Positions 15,389 to 22,612 of a stretch of DNA of 22,612 bases are shown in pieces (position 1 is the first letter of the stretch; each line of letters begins with the position of its first letter). The DNA comes from DP-19 sp041488235 (GTDB taxonomy: Bacteria > Desulfobacterota > Binatia > UTPRO1), in the NCBI GenBank assembly GCA_041488235.1, contig JBGPOW010000050.1, forward strand, positions 1 through 22,612. Reading direction: 5' to 3'. A program made the translations under genes and the position numbers. The notes below the pieces were generated by a model. It ran no database searches. It worked only from the letters and a program-made list of their open reading frames with translations, and was not told the origin of the DNA.

Positions 15389-17715
15389 GCCGTGATGCTC
15401 CGCAGCGTCGTCGCGGTCGTCGCCGTGGCGCGATCGGCGGCACGCATCTCGAGGAGCGCGTGCAGGAACGAGAGCGTCGATTCCGCGCCTTGGTTCTCGT
15501 TCGCTCGATCGGCGTGCAGCGCGTCTCGGCAGCCGCCCGTCGCCGCGTCGTAGAGCGGTCGTTGCAGCTGGTTCTGGCCGAGAAACCAGGTGAACGCCGA
15601 GCGCGCACATGTCGGCCAGCGCGCATCGCCCGTCACCCGTGCCGCGTCGAGCGCGGCCGAGACCATGCCGCACGCCTCGACCGGCTGCTGGTCGAAACTC
15701 GCTTTGGGCGCGCCGCGGAGAAAGAAGCCGTTCGAGCCGATCGGCGCGAAGTATCCGTCATCCGAGCGTTGCGTCGCCGCCAGCCATTCCAACGATCGCA
15801 AGCCGGCCGCCGTCATCTCGGCATGTCCCAGCGCCGCTCCCGAGACGATGAGCGCTTGCGAAAGGCGCGCGTTGCAGTATGTCGCCCGGTCCTCGAACCA
15901 CGGCCATGCCGGCGTGCTCGCGGTGCGATAGAGATCGAGCAGGCGCTCGGCGAGCGCGCTTCGCGTCTCCTGGACGGTGCTCTCCCCTTCGAACGCGCGC
16001 AGGTACTCGGCGATCCCGAGCAGCGCATACGCCCAGGCGCGCGGGCTCGTGAACTGCGACACCGCAGGCAGCGCGGCGTGAAACAGATCGCGGGCGAGGC
16101 TCTGCCTCCCGGGATCGTCGGCGCGGCCGACGACGGTGCCGAGCGCCCACACCGTACGCCCGTGGCTGTCCTCCGAGCCCTGCGCTTCGAGCCATTCACG
16201 CGTGTACGACATGAAATTCCGAAAGCGCCCGCGATCGTGATCGAAGGCATGGCTCACGAACGCGAGGTAGCGCGAGCTGAGCGCGCGGACCGTCTTGCCG
16301 TCCTCGATGCCGACGTCGTCCATGAGCGCCGTGACGAGCAACGCCCGTGCATTGTCGTCGACGCAGTAACCCTCGGCGTACGACGGAACGTTGAAGGTGG
16401 CGTGCTGCAGCACGCCCGTCGAATCCGTCATCGACGTGAGATGCCCGAGGTTGATCTCGGGCAGCTCGGCAGGTCGCGTCGCGAGTGTCTTCGCCTGAAA
16501 CAAGGTGCGCATCCGCTGCGCGTGGTCATGCCGGGCGCGCGCCAGGCTCGCGACGTACCGCCGCGCCACCGCGGGCCAGAGCATGTGGCGACCGTAGGCC
16601 GCCGCCCGTTGCCGCAGCGCCTGCCGCTTTCCGTCGTCCGCGAGCAGGTCGATGACCTCCGTGGCGATCGCCTGCGAGTCTCTGCTCGGCACGAGGATGC
16701 CGCGCCCGTCGGCGAGCAGCTCCCGCGCATAGCGATACGGCGTCGAGATCGCCGCCGTTCCACAGCCGACCGCATACGCCAGCGTTCCGGACGTGATCTG
16801 CTCGGGATTGAGATACGGCGTGATGTAGATGTCGGCCGCGGCGAGAAACTGCACCAGCTCTCCCTGGCTCACGAACCGGTTGTGAAAGATCATCGCCGCA
16901 CCGACGCCGAGCCTCTCGGCGCGCTGCTCCAACATCAGCCGGTACGTCTCACCGAACCGCTCGCGGACGTGCGGGTGCGTCGCGCCGAGCACGATGTAGA
17001 CGGTGTCCGGAAAGCGGGCGAGAATCGCCGGCAACGCGTCGATCACGTACTCGATGCCCTTGTCCGGCGACAGCAGCCCGAAGGTGAGGATCACCGATTT
17101 GCCGTCCACCCCGAGGCTGTCCTTGCGGCAGCGTTCCGGCACCGTCGGAATGCCGTGCGGGATGACGTCGATCTTGTGATCCGGAACGCCGTGGACCGCG
17201 CGCAGCAGCTCCGCGGCGTGCGTCGTCATGACGACCAAGCGCTCCGACAACGCGGTCAGCTCGTCCATGACCGCGCGCTGCTGCGGATTCGGCTCGGCGA
17301 GAATCGTGTGCAGCGTCGTGACGATCGGCATCCGCAGCTCGCGCAACATCGCGAGGACGTGGGCGCCCGCCTTGCCGCCGAAGATTCCGTACTCGTGCTG
17401 CACACAGAGCACGTCGACCGTATTGACGTTCAAGAAGTCGGCTGCGCGTCGATACGCGGCGATGTCGCTCTCCGTGATCTCGAAGCGGACTCGGGAGGGG
17501 TACGCGTGATGTGCTCCGGCGTCGTTCATCGCGAGTACGAAGCAATCGATGTTCGGACGCTCCAGCACGATCGCGTCGCTGAGATCGCTCGTGAAGGTTG
17601 CGATGCCACACTGGCGAGGGAGGTGGTTGCCGAGCATCGCGAGGGTGCGAATGTCTCCGGCCTCGTCTGCCGGCGCACACGCGCGGCGCGACGACGGTTC
17701 GTGAGCCGGCGCCAA
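15385..17715 (-). CDS. GT4 glycosyltransferase with C-terminal helical-barrel-like domain
   Basis: This 776-residue protein has two parts. Residues about 27-390 are a GT-B fold family 4 glycosyltransferase: HLPRQCGIATFTSDL (31-45), QHEYGIFGG (106-114), TLHTIL (134-139), DVIPHGIP (183-190), FGLLSPDKGIEYVI (212-225) and YLNPEQITSGTLAYAVG (301-317). The last replaces the classical EX7E region. Residues about 440-750 form a second domain with SYAEGYCVDDNARALL (445-460), GRTVWALG and repeated helical hairpins, like an alpha/alpha barrel; its role is unknown. It probably uses a nucleotide sugar such as GDP-mannose, and it starts an operon with GH130 and the acyltransferase. The start is a TTG with no good ribosome binding site; AGGAGG lies 24 bases upstream, after an in-frame stop. 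The ATG at residue 27 is another possible start. Confidence 0.88.
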   Translation of the reverse strand: MAPAHEPSSRRACAPADEAGDIRTLAMLGNHLPRQCGIATFTSDLSDAIVLERPNIDCFVLAMNDAGAHHAYPSRVRFEITESDIAAYRRAADFLNVNTVDVLCVQHEYGIFGGKAGAHVLAMLRELRMPIVTTLHTILAEPNPQQRAVMDELTALSERLVVMTTHAAELLRAVHGVPDHKIDVIPHGIPTVPERCRKDSLGVDGKSVILTFGLLSPDKGIEYVIDALPAILARFPDTVYIVLGATHPHVRERFGETYRLMLEQRAERLGVGAAMIFHNRFVSQGELVQFLAAADIYITPYLNPEQITSGTLAYAVGCGTAAISTPYRYARELLADGRGILVPSRDSQAIATEVIDLLADDGKRQALRQRAAAYGRHMLWPAVARRYVASLARARHDHAQRMRTLFQAKTLATRPAELPEINLGHLTSMTDSTGVLQHATFNVPSYAEGYCVDDNARALLVTALMDDVGIEDGKTVRALSSRYLAFVSHAFDHDRGRFRNFMSYTREWLEAQGSEDSHGRTVWALGTVVGRADDPGRQSLARDLFHAALPAVSQFTSPRAWAYALLGIAEYLRAFEGESTVQETRSALAERLLDLYRTASTPAWPWFEDRATYCNARLSQALIVSGAALGHAEMTAAGLRSLEWLAATQRSDDGYFAPIGSNGFFLRGAPKASFDQQPVEACGMVSAALDAARVTGDARWPTCARSAFTWFLGQNQLQRPLYDAATGGCRDALHADRANENQGAESTLSFLHALLEMRAADRATATTATTLRSITA

Positions 17716-17849
17716 CTTCGCAGGGTTCTCGACGAGAGCCTCCTACTGACGTGGGCTCGGAGTGAGCGAGAGCGGCGCAGAGTACGCCGCCCAGTGGTCC
17801 GTGCGTGGGAGCCGTGCCGCGGGCGAACCGCAGAGCTGAAGCGATCATC

Positions 17850-17878
17850 AATATACGCTGCGAGTGCTCGCGCCGCAA
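17850..17878 (-). promoter_or_regulatory. Predicted promoter of the GT4/GH130/acyltransferase operon
   Basis: On the minus strand TTGCGG (17878-17873) and TATATT (17855-17850) are 17 bases apart, a good sigma-70 match in otherwise GC-rich DNA. Transcription would start near 17843, giving a leader of about 130 bases before the glycosyltransferase. Confidence 0.55.
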
Positions 17879-17890
17879 CGGCGACGCTCC

Positions 17891-17927
17891 GGGACGCGCG
17901 GATACACTTGCTATTCGCGGGCGTCCC
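17891..17927. promoter_or_regulatory. Inverted repeat upstream of the small-gene cluster
   Basis: GGGACGC (17891-17897) and GCGTCCC (17921-17927) are perfect inverted copies around a 23-base AT-richer centre, 43 bp before the small gene at 17970. It lies in the 254-bp divergent intergenic region and could be an operator or an mRNA leader hairpin. No clear plus-strand promoter was found. Confidence 0.3.
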
Positions 17928-17969
17928 TGCGACGGTCCCGAGACAGCGCACGCGTGAAGGGAGACGGCC

Positions 17970-18110
17970 ATGGGAGACAAGTCGCCGAAGTCCAAGCAGC
18001 GTGACCAAAAGAAGAAAGACGCGGCGAGCGTCAAAGATGCGGCGGTGGCGAAGGCGAAGCAGGACTCGCAGAGCCAGTATCAACGGCCCGAGACCAAAGG
18101 AAAACGCTGA
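17970..18110 (+). CDS. Conserved 46-residue lysine/serine-rich small protein
   Basis: This short gene encodes 46 residues starting MGDKSPKSKQRDQKKKD and ending KGKR. It is strongly basic and hydrophilic, with no cysteine, signal peptide or membrane segment. It resembles very small hypothetical proteins of the MGDKSPKSKQRDQ type that I recall from many proteobacterial genomes, so I treat it as real; its function is unknown. AAGGGAG six bases before the ATG is a good ribosome binding site. The next gene starts eight bases after its stop, so the two form an operon. The composition would suit nucleic-acid binding or an intrinsically disordered stress protein, but that is inference. Confidence 0.85.
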   Translation: MGDKSPKSKQRDQKKKDAASVKDAAVAKAKQDSQSQYQRPETKGKR

Positions 18111-18118
18111 CGTCTCCG

Positions 18119-18388
18119 ATGACGACCGTCACTAATAAGACTCGCCGTCCTCTTCGCGTGCCTCTTCCCGGCGGCAAGACGTTGCATCTCGGTCCCGGGA
18201 AAGCCGGGCAGATCTCGTCGAAGGATGCGGACGATCCGCGCCTCAAGAAGCTCGTGGAAGACGCGGTGATCGAGATCGTCGACGAGGAAGCACAACGGAC
18301 TTCCAGCGGCGGCGACGGCGGCAAGAAGTTCGCTTCCGGCGGCGGTCGCACGCCCGGGAGCGGAAGTCACCGCAGCGGCGATCGCTAG
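18119..18388 (+). CDS. Conserved 89-residue hypothetical protein
   Basis: This 89-residue protein has an ordered-looking first part (MTTVTNKTRRPLRVPLPGGK, then LHLGPGKAGQIS, 22-33, and LKKLVEDAVIEIVDEEA, 42-58). A glycine/serine-rich disordered tail ends in SGDR. The first part resembles small uncharacterised proteins with a beta-rich core; the T-N-T-RPL-VPL...G-LGPG pattern also occurs in some phage-derived small proteins, which I cannot confirm here. No catalytic motif, cysteine or export signal is seen. It is eight bases downstream of the 46-residue gene and likely co-transcribed. The ribosome binding site is weak, suggesting coupling to the gene upstream. Confidence 0.8.
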   Translation: MTTVTNKTRRPLRVPLPGGKTLHLGPGKAGQISSKDADDPRLKKLVEDAVIEIVDEEAQRTSSGGDGGKKFASGGGRTPGSGSHRSGDR

Positions 18389-18393
18389 CACGC

Positions 18394-18410
18394 GATCCGC
18401 GTTGCGGATC
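18394..18410 (+). terminator. Short perfect hairpin after the two-gene small operon
   Basis: GATCCGC (18394-18400) and GCGGATC (18404-18410) form a 7-bp stem with a three-base loop, five bases after the stop of the 89-residue gene. No T-run follows, so it is a weak terminator candidate. Confidence 0.35.
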
Positions 18411-18550
18411 ACCATATCGCCTTGCGCGCATCGCTGGGGAATGCGAAAGTAAAGGATCCCACGACGCACTCGCGCACGGCTCTCACGCGCGCGTCGCCGG
18501 CTGGCGCTTCCCGCGCCGATCACGACCTCACGAGCCGGCTAAGGTCGCAC

Positions 18551-18745
18551 ATGGCCACCGCATGGTTCGGGCCCTGCCCGCATTGCAAAATCGCGCTCTC
18601 ATACCTGCAAGGTGTCACGGGCAGCACGATGACGCCGCACTGTCCCGAGTGCCGTGAGCCCGTCACCGTCACCCGTGCAACGCTTCTGATGGCGGATCAC
18701 TCACGCCCCTCCACCGCGTGGAAAACGGGAGCCGCGCAAAGGTAA
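18551..18745 (+). CDS. Small zinc-ribbon-like protein
   Basis: This 64-residue protein carries two CXXC knuckles, CPHC and CPEC, about 21 residues apart (FGPCPHCKIALSYLQG, then TPHCPECREPVTV). That is the layout of a zinc ribbon. No further domain is seen, and the last 15 residues are probably disordered. Small zinc ribbons often bind nucleic acid or act as protein adaptors, but nothing here fixes a role. I chose the ATG at 18551 because AAGG lies six bases upstream and because the longer reading from 18422 begins with non-conserved, arginine-rich sequence. It stands alone downstream of the two small genes and converges on trmFO, with 54 bp between the stops. Confidence 0.62.
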   Translation: MATAWFGPCPHCKIALSYLQGVTGSTMTPHCPECREPVTVTRATLLMADHSRPSTAWKTGAAQR

Positions 18746-18799
18746 CGAGGTCGATTCCGAGCCGGCACGCGTACGACTTCGCCACGCGCGGCCGTCACG

Positions 18800-20179
18800 T
18801 CACACCGTAACGGGCGAGATGTCCTCGGCTGCCGCGGTCGCATCCACGGCGACGGCGACGCCGGCGGGCTCTACCGACTCCGCGCGCACCCACGCATCGA
18901 AGTCCGCGAGCGCGCGCTCCGCGAGCGCGAGCTTCTTCTCGCGTCCGCGCCGCCGGCCGGGAAGCGCCGGGAAGAGCCCGTAGTTGGCGTTCATCGGCTG
19001 GAACTCGCGCCGTCCTCGCTGCGTCACGTAGCCGAGCAGCGAGCCGTACGACGTCGTAGCCGGCGGCACGACGAGCGGCGCACCGCCGAGGAATCGGGTC
19101 GCGTTGATGCCGGCGAGCAGCCCCGCCGCCGCCGACTCGACGTAGCCCTCGACGCCGATGATCTGCCCCGCGAGGAAAACCCGCGGCGCCGTCCGCAGCT
19201 GCAACGTCGGTCGCAAGACCGCCGGCGAGTTCACGAACGTGTTGCGGTGCAAGCTCCCGAGTCGCACGAACTCGGCGTTCGCGAGTGCCGGAATCATGCG
19301 GAACACGCGCCGCTGCTCCGGGTACGTCATTTTCGTCTGGAAGCCGACGATGTTGAAGAGCGTGCCCGCCGCGTCGTCCTGCCGCAGCTGCACCACCGCG
19401 TACGGCCGCGCGCCCGTTCGCGGATCGACGAGCCCGACGGGCCGCATCGGCCCGAACGCGAGCGTCTCGCGCCCGCGCCGCGCCATCTCTTCGATCGGCA
19501 TGCAGCCCTCGAAGTACACGGCGCGCTCGAACTGCTTCGCCGGCACCTTCTCCGCCGCGATCACCGCGTCGACGAAGCGATAGTACGTCTCGCGGTCGAG
19601 CGGGCAGTTGACGTAGTCGTCGCCACCTTTCCCGTAGCGCGACGCGCGATACGCGACCGTCGTGTCGATCGACTCCGCGGTCACGATCGGCGCGATCGCG
19701 TCATAGAAGTAGAGGTGCGTGTCGCCGAGGAGGCGCTCGAGCGCCGTCGACAGTGCGGGAGACGTGAGCGGGCCGGTGGCGACGATCGTCAGGCCGTCCT
19801 CGGGAAGCGCGGTCACTTCCTCGCGGCGCAGGCGAATGCGTGGGTGACTCTCGATCGCGGCCGTCACGCCGGCGGCGAAGAGCTCACGGTCGACGGCGAG
19901 CGCCGCACCGGCGGGAACGCTCGTGCGATCGGCGACGGCGAGAATCAGCGAGCCGAGTCGGCGCATCTCCTCCTTCAGACAACCGACCGCCGTCTCGAGG
20001 GAGGCGTTGCGGAAGGAGTTGGAGCAGACGAGCTCGGAGAGACGGTCCGTCTGATGCGCCTCGGTCGCACGCACGGGACGCATCTCGAAGAGGTCGACAT
20101 CGATCCCGCGTCGCGCGAGCTGCCACGCGGCTTCCGCGCCGGCGAGACCGCCGCCGATGATGGTCACACGCTGGAGCAT
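18800..20179 (-). CDS. trmFO: tRNA uracil-54 C5-methyltransferase, folate- and FAD-dependent
   Basis: This 459-residue flavoprotein makes 5-methyluridine at position 54 of the tRNA T-loop, using methylenetetrahydrofolate as carbon donor and reduced FAD, instead of S-adenosylmethionine. The N-terminal FAD-binding motif is IIGGGLAGAEAAWQLARRGI (7-26). ELVCSNSFRNAS (49-60) carries Cys52 and FEGCMPIEEMARRG carries Cys226, the two cysteines important in the family. GCLKEEMRRLGSLI, NANYGLFP and GYVESAAAGLLAGINA are further TrmFO signatures. Length matches the family (about 440-460 residues). The ATG has AGAGGAA five bases upstream. It is probably transcribed alone or with the gene at 20250 upstream. 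Confidence 0.96.
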   Translation of the reverse strand: MLQRVTIIGGGLAGAEAAWQLARRGIDVDLFEMRPVRATEAHQTDRLSELVCSNSFRNASLETAVGCLKEEMRRLGSLILAVADRTSVPAGAALAVDRELFAAGVTAAIESHPRIRLRREEVTALPEDGLTIVATGPLTSPALSTALERLLGDTHLYFYDAIAPIVTAESIDTTVAYRASRYGKGGDDYVNCPLDRETYYRFVDAVIAAEKVPAKQFERAVYFEGCMPIEEMARRGRETLAFGPMRPVGLVDPRTGARPYAVVQLRQDDAAGTLFNIVGFQTKMTYPEQRRVFRMIPALANAEFVRLGSLHRNTFVNSPAVLRPTLQLRTAPRVFLAGQIIGVEGYVESAAAGLLAGINATRFLGGAPLVVPPATTSYGSLLGYVTQRGRREFQPMNANYGLFPALPGRRRGREKKLALAERALADFDAWVRAESVEPAGVAVAVDATAAAEDISPVTV

Positions 20180-20249
20180 CGGTTCCTCTTACTGTGGTTG
20201 GCGCGTGGGCACCAGCGAGGCCGATCGCACCTCGAAACCGATCATCGAT

Positions 20250-20855
20250 TCACGAGAAGATCCGCACGTTCAACGCCCGCTCGCCCAGCCATCCGACCGC
20301 GATCACCACGATCGCGACCGAGCCGGCGGTCATCACGCCCCAGCGGAAGCCGGCGGTACGTCGGCAGCTGAACGCGATCGGCAGCAGCAACGCGACGACG
20401 GCGAGCTGCCCGAGCTCGACGCCGGCGTTGAAGCTCACGAGCGCGAGCGCGATCGCGCCGCGTCCGAGCCCGAGATCGGTGAGGACGCTGGCGAAGCCGA
20501 ATCCATGGATCAGACCGAAGAGGAACGCCACCTGCCACGTGCGTCGGGCGTCGAGCAGCGGTACGAGGTTGTTCGCCGCGGCGACCGCCACCGAGAACGC
20601 GATCAGCGACTCGACGAGACGCGACGGTACGTCGACGATGCCGAGGGCGGCGGCGCTCAACGTGATCGAATGCGCGACGGTGAACGCGGTCACGACTTTC
20701 ATCGTTTCCGTGAAGGCATCGGCGAAACGCGGAGCGGTGTACCAACGGCCGTCCGCGCGCCGGGCGACCGCGGGTAAGAGCAGCGAGATGAGAAACAGCA
20801 TGTGATCGAAGCCGGTCGCCCGCGAAGACCCGGATGCCGTTCGCCACGGCGGCAC
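20250..20855 (-). CDS. HupE/UreJ-type membrane protein, N-terminal domain missing
   Basis: The readable part is the membrane domain of a HupE/UreJ_2 type protein: GFDHMLFLISLLLPAVARR, FTVAHSITLS, FGLIHGFGFASVLTDLGL and LVSFNAGVELGQL, giving about six hydrophobic segments. The conserved histidines in DHMLF, AHS and IHGFGF suggest metal transport, nickel or cobalt by analogy with the family. Full-length relatives carry a periplasmic domain of 150 or more residues and a GxxH segment just before GFDH. Here homology stops at about residue 14, and the sequence beyond it is unlike the family in all three frames. The GTG start at 20855 has no ribosome binding site and the true start is unknown. It may be a pseudogene; about one base would have to be skipped near 20827 to continue reading upstream. 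Confidence 0.65.
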   Translation of the reverse strand: MPPWRTASGSSRATGFDHMLFLISLLLPAVARRADGRWYTAPRFADAFTETMKVVTAFTVAHSITLSAAALGIVDVPSRLVESLIAFSVAVAAANNLVPLLDARRTWQVAFLFGLIHGFGFASVLTDLGLGRGAIALALVSFNAGVELGQLAVVALLLPIAFSCRRTAGFRWGVMTAGSVAIVVIAVGWLGERALNVRIFS

Positions 20856-20920
20856 TCGACGACATCACCGTCCCGCGTGAAGGCGGCGTCGTGCGCGCGG
20901 GCCTGATGCTGACGTTCTGA
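20834..20920 (+). pseudogene. Possible remnant of an outer-membrane protein C-terminus
   Basis: On the plus strand, opposite the broken start of the HupE-like gene, a 28-residue reading ends GGVVRAGLMLTF and then stop. The alternating hydrophobic pattern with a final phenylalanine is the typical C-terminal strand of an outer-membrane beta-barrel. No barrel-like sequence is seen upstream in this frame, because the HupE domain lies there on the other strand. It may be the tail left after a rearrangement, or chance. Confidence 0.25.
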
Positions 20921-20977
20921 GCGCGACACGTCGCGACCGCGACGTCGGCGCGCACGAAGGCCAGACGACCCTCGAGG

Positions 20978-22612
20978 TCATCCCGCCGGCCGAGTGAGGT
21001 CGGCACCACCGCCGACCGTCCGTTCCGCGAGCACGTGAGCGGATCGTGACCCGCCGACCGCCAGCGCGATCACGATCGCAATCGCGGCGACGCTGATCCA
21101 CCATCCCACCCGCCACGACGCGGGACTGAACTCGAGCTCGACGTGGTGCGCGCCCGGCTCGAGCGCGAGCGCCCGGAACAGCACGTTCGCGCGCAGCACG
21201 GGCGCCTTGCGGCCGTCGACGTGCGCTTGCCAGCCGGGGAAGAACGGCTCGTTGAGGACGAGAATGCCGGGATGATCCAGATGCACGTCGAGCGCGAGCC
21301 TATTGGGCCGGCGTTCCGTGATGGCGACCGGCCGGAACGACTCGAGCTCTGCGGACCGACGGAGCTCGACGAGCGCGTGGTCGGCGGCGCTGCCGTGCAG
21401 CAGGACCTCGGTGCGGGGATCGATCTCGGCGAGCCGCGCGAGCGCCTCGAGCTCACGCGGAACGAGCGATCCGTCGCGTCCTTCGTCGACGACGATCGGT
21501 CCCGGCACGAGGTACGCCCGCGGCAACGCGGTCGCGCTGCGCTCCCAATGCCACGCGCGTCGCTCGTCCGACGGCGGATGGAGCACGTGCGTGACACCGA
21601 GCAGGTCGAGAAGCACGGGCGTTGTGGGCGCGAGGAGCAGCACCTGGACGTCGAACCCGTACGTGAACGGATCGAAGCCGCCGGCGGCGGAGGCGTACAG
21701 AACGAACCGCCATGGGATGAGCGGATTGAACCCCGCCACTGTCTCGAGGGCGCGCCGGCGCACCGCCAGCTGAGGAATGCCGGGCTCGGCGGCGGCGCGC
21801 TGCAGCTCCGCGATGCGCGTCGCCTGATCGAGGTCGGCGGGCAACACGAGACCGGGCGCCGGGCGTCCGATCTCGCGCTCGGGGGCCGTTTGCACGTAGG
21901 GCGCGACGACGACCGCGGTGTCCATCGCAACCGCGGCGAGGACGAGCATGCCGCCGAGCGGAATCCACGGGCGACGGTCGAGCAGCATGGCCCCGGCGAC
22001 CGCGAGCGCCGCGACGTGTGCGCCGCCCGCTCGGGTGAGGACCAGCAGCACGAGCGCGACGGCCGCCGCCGCACCCGCGACGACGCGGCAGCGCTGGCGC
22101 GGCGCCGCGATGAGCGCCTCCACGCCGAGCGCGCAAAGTACGGCCGCCGCGAGGCCGAGCACGACGAGTGCGCGCGCCGGGATCCGAAAGAGCGCGAAGC
22201 CCGGCAGGCCGCGCACGATCGGCTCGATCGCACCGCTCGGGCCGAGACCGAAGAGCAGCAGCACGAGCGCAAGCACGCCGTACAGCCAGGCGAGGCGCCG
22301 GCGCGGATGACCGCGCGGCCACGCGAACAGGCCGACACCGGCGAGCGCGAGGATCACGCCGCCGACGAAATAGTGCGACTCCCAGACTACCGTTCCCGCC
22401 GCCGCGCTGGTGCCCGACACGGTGTCGGCGAACCATCCGCGTCCCAGGCCGATGTCCTCGCTCGCGTGCCCGGCCTCGAAGAACGCCGGCTGCCCGCGCG
22501 AGAACTCGTGTTCGAATGCCACGATCGGCATCAGGTGAACCGCCGCGAGCGCCGTCCCGAGAAGCACGGCGACCGCGGCGGCGGCGAACGCGCGCCGCGG
22601 TCGTGACGCCGC
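20978..22612 (-). CDS. YfhO-like polytopic membrane protein, partial
   Basis: This gene is cut by the right edge: the reading frame stays open to base 22612, so a start inside the window (for example GTG at 22567) is not needed. About 545 residues are visible. The first half contains a series of hydrophobic helices. A soluble, probably extracytoplasmic region of about 200 residues follows, then LNEPFFPGWQAHVDGRKAPV and LEPGAHHVELEFSP. A last membrane helix precedes the C-terminus. The FPGW segment and the whole layout are typical of YfhO-type proteins, GT-C-like enzymes linked to glycosylation of cell-surface polymers in Gram-positives; their role in other bacteria is poorly known. The family is usually 700-850 residues, so the N-terminal helices lie outside. 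Confidence 0.82.
   Translation of the reverse strand, partial: AASRPRRAFAAAAVAVLLGTALAAVHLMPIVAFEHEFSRGQPAFFEAGHASEDIGLGRGWFADTVSGTSAAAGTVVWESHYFVGGVILALAGVGLFAWPRGHPRRRLAWLYGVLALVLLLFGLGPSGAIEPIVRGLPGFALFRIPARALVVLGLAAAVLCALGVEALIAAPRQRCRVVAGAAAAVALVLLVLTRAGGAHVAALAVAGAMLLDRRPWIPLGGMLVLAAVAMDTAVVVAPYVQTAPEREIGRPAPGLVLPADLDQATRIAELQRAAAEPGIPQLAVRRRALETVAGFNPLIPWRFVLYASAAGGFDPFTYGFDVQVLLLAPTTPVLLDLLGVTHVLHPPSDERRAWHWERSATALPRAYLVPGPIVVDEGRDGSLVPRELEALARLAEIDPRTEVLLHGSAADHALVELRRSAELESFRPVAITERRPNRLALDVHLDHPGILVLNEPFFPGWQAHVDGRKAPVLRANVLFRALALEPGAHHVELEFSPASWRVGWWISVAAIAIVIALAVGGSRSAHVLAERTVGGGADLTRPAG

Noticed and set aside
15346..18135. A 929-codon plus-strand open frame spanning the sugar operon
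   Set aside because: It is antisense to three well-supported genes, is arginine-rich throughout and shows no domain motif; long antisense frames are expected at this GC content.
18422..18550. N-terminal extension of the zinc-ribbon gene from ATG 18422
   Set aside because: The extra residues are Arg/Ser/Thr-rich without pattern and the inner ATG has a better ribosome binding site.
1..22612. tRNA, rRNA, riboswitch, insertion sequence, prophage or toxin-antitoxin genes
   Set aside because: None was recognised on reading both strands; structured RNAs cannot be excluded without covariance-model searches, which I could not run.

Overview
The window is about 22.6 kb of dense, GC-rich bacterial chromosome with no rRNA, tRNA, CRISPR array, transposase or phage gene that I can see. 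glnE and trmFO are typical bacterial housekeeping genes. The Myxococcus-type cysteine-rich repeats, YVTN propellers with cysteine-rich tails and very high GC suggest an uncultured soil or groundwater lineage near the old Deltaproteobacteria (Myxococcota, Desulfobacterota or Binatota-like). That placement is inference; no marker here settles it.

Layout. (1) 60-536 (+) is a small two-CBS-domain protein. It converges on korAB (755-3663, -), a 2-oxoacid:ferredoxin oxidoreductase. A 127-bp imperfect palindrome and an intrinsic terminator lie between them. korAB has a recognisable promoter with a 15-bp palindrome just after its -10 box. (2) 3775-7840 (-) is a three-gene operon of exported proteins: a 294-aa protein, a divergent paralogue of it carrying a Myxococcus-type cysteine-rich tail, and a seven-bladed YVTN propeller carrying a duplicated six-cysteine module. 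I consider this the most likely undescribed system here. (3) 8100-12570 (-) holds ilvE and glnE, separated by a 0.5-kb non-coding segment built from 105-bp inverted arms and smaller nested repeats. (4) 12704-13277 (-) is a cold-shock-domain protein with a glycine-rich RRM protein. (5) 13482-17715 (-) is an overlapping three-gene carbohydrate operon: a GT4 glycosyltransferase with an extra C-terminal domain, a GH130 family enzyme and a DUF374-type acyltransferase. (6) 17970-18745 (+) holds three very small genes, two of them lysine/arginine-rich or glycine-rich and one a zinc ribbon. (7) 18800-22612 (-) holds trmFO, a HupE/UreJ-type membrane protein that has lost its N-terminal domain, a possible leftover outer-membrane-protein tail on the opposite strand, and the C-terminal part of a YfhO-like membrane protein that runs off the right edge.

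How the parts work together. KorAB reduces ferredoxin while interconverting 2-oxoglutarate and succinyl-CoA. IlvE and GlnE belong to amino-acid and nitrogen metabolism. The GT4/GH130/DUF374 set looks like synthesis or remodelling of a mannose-type glycan or glycolipid. The exported operon probably acts at the cell surface. All gene starts were chosen by hand from ribosome binding sites, overlaps and family boundaries. Promoters and operators are readings by eye.
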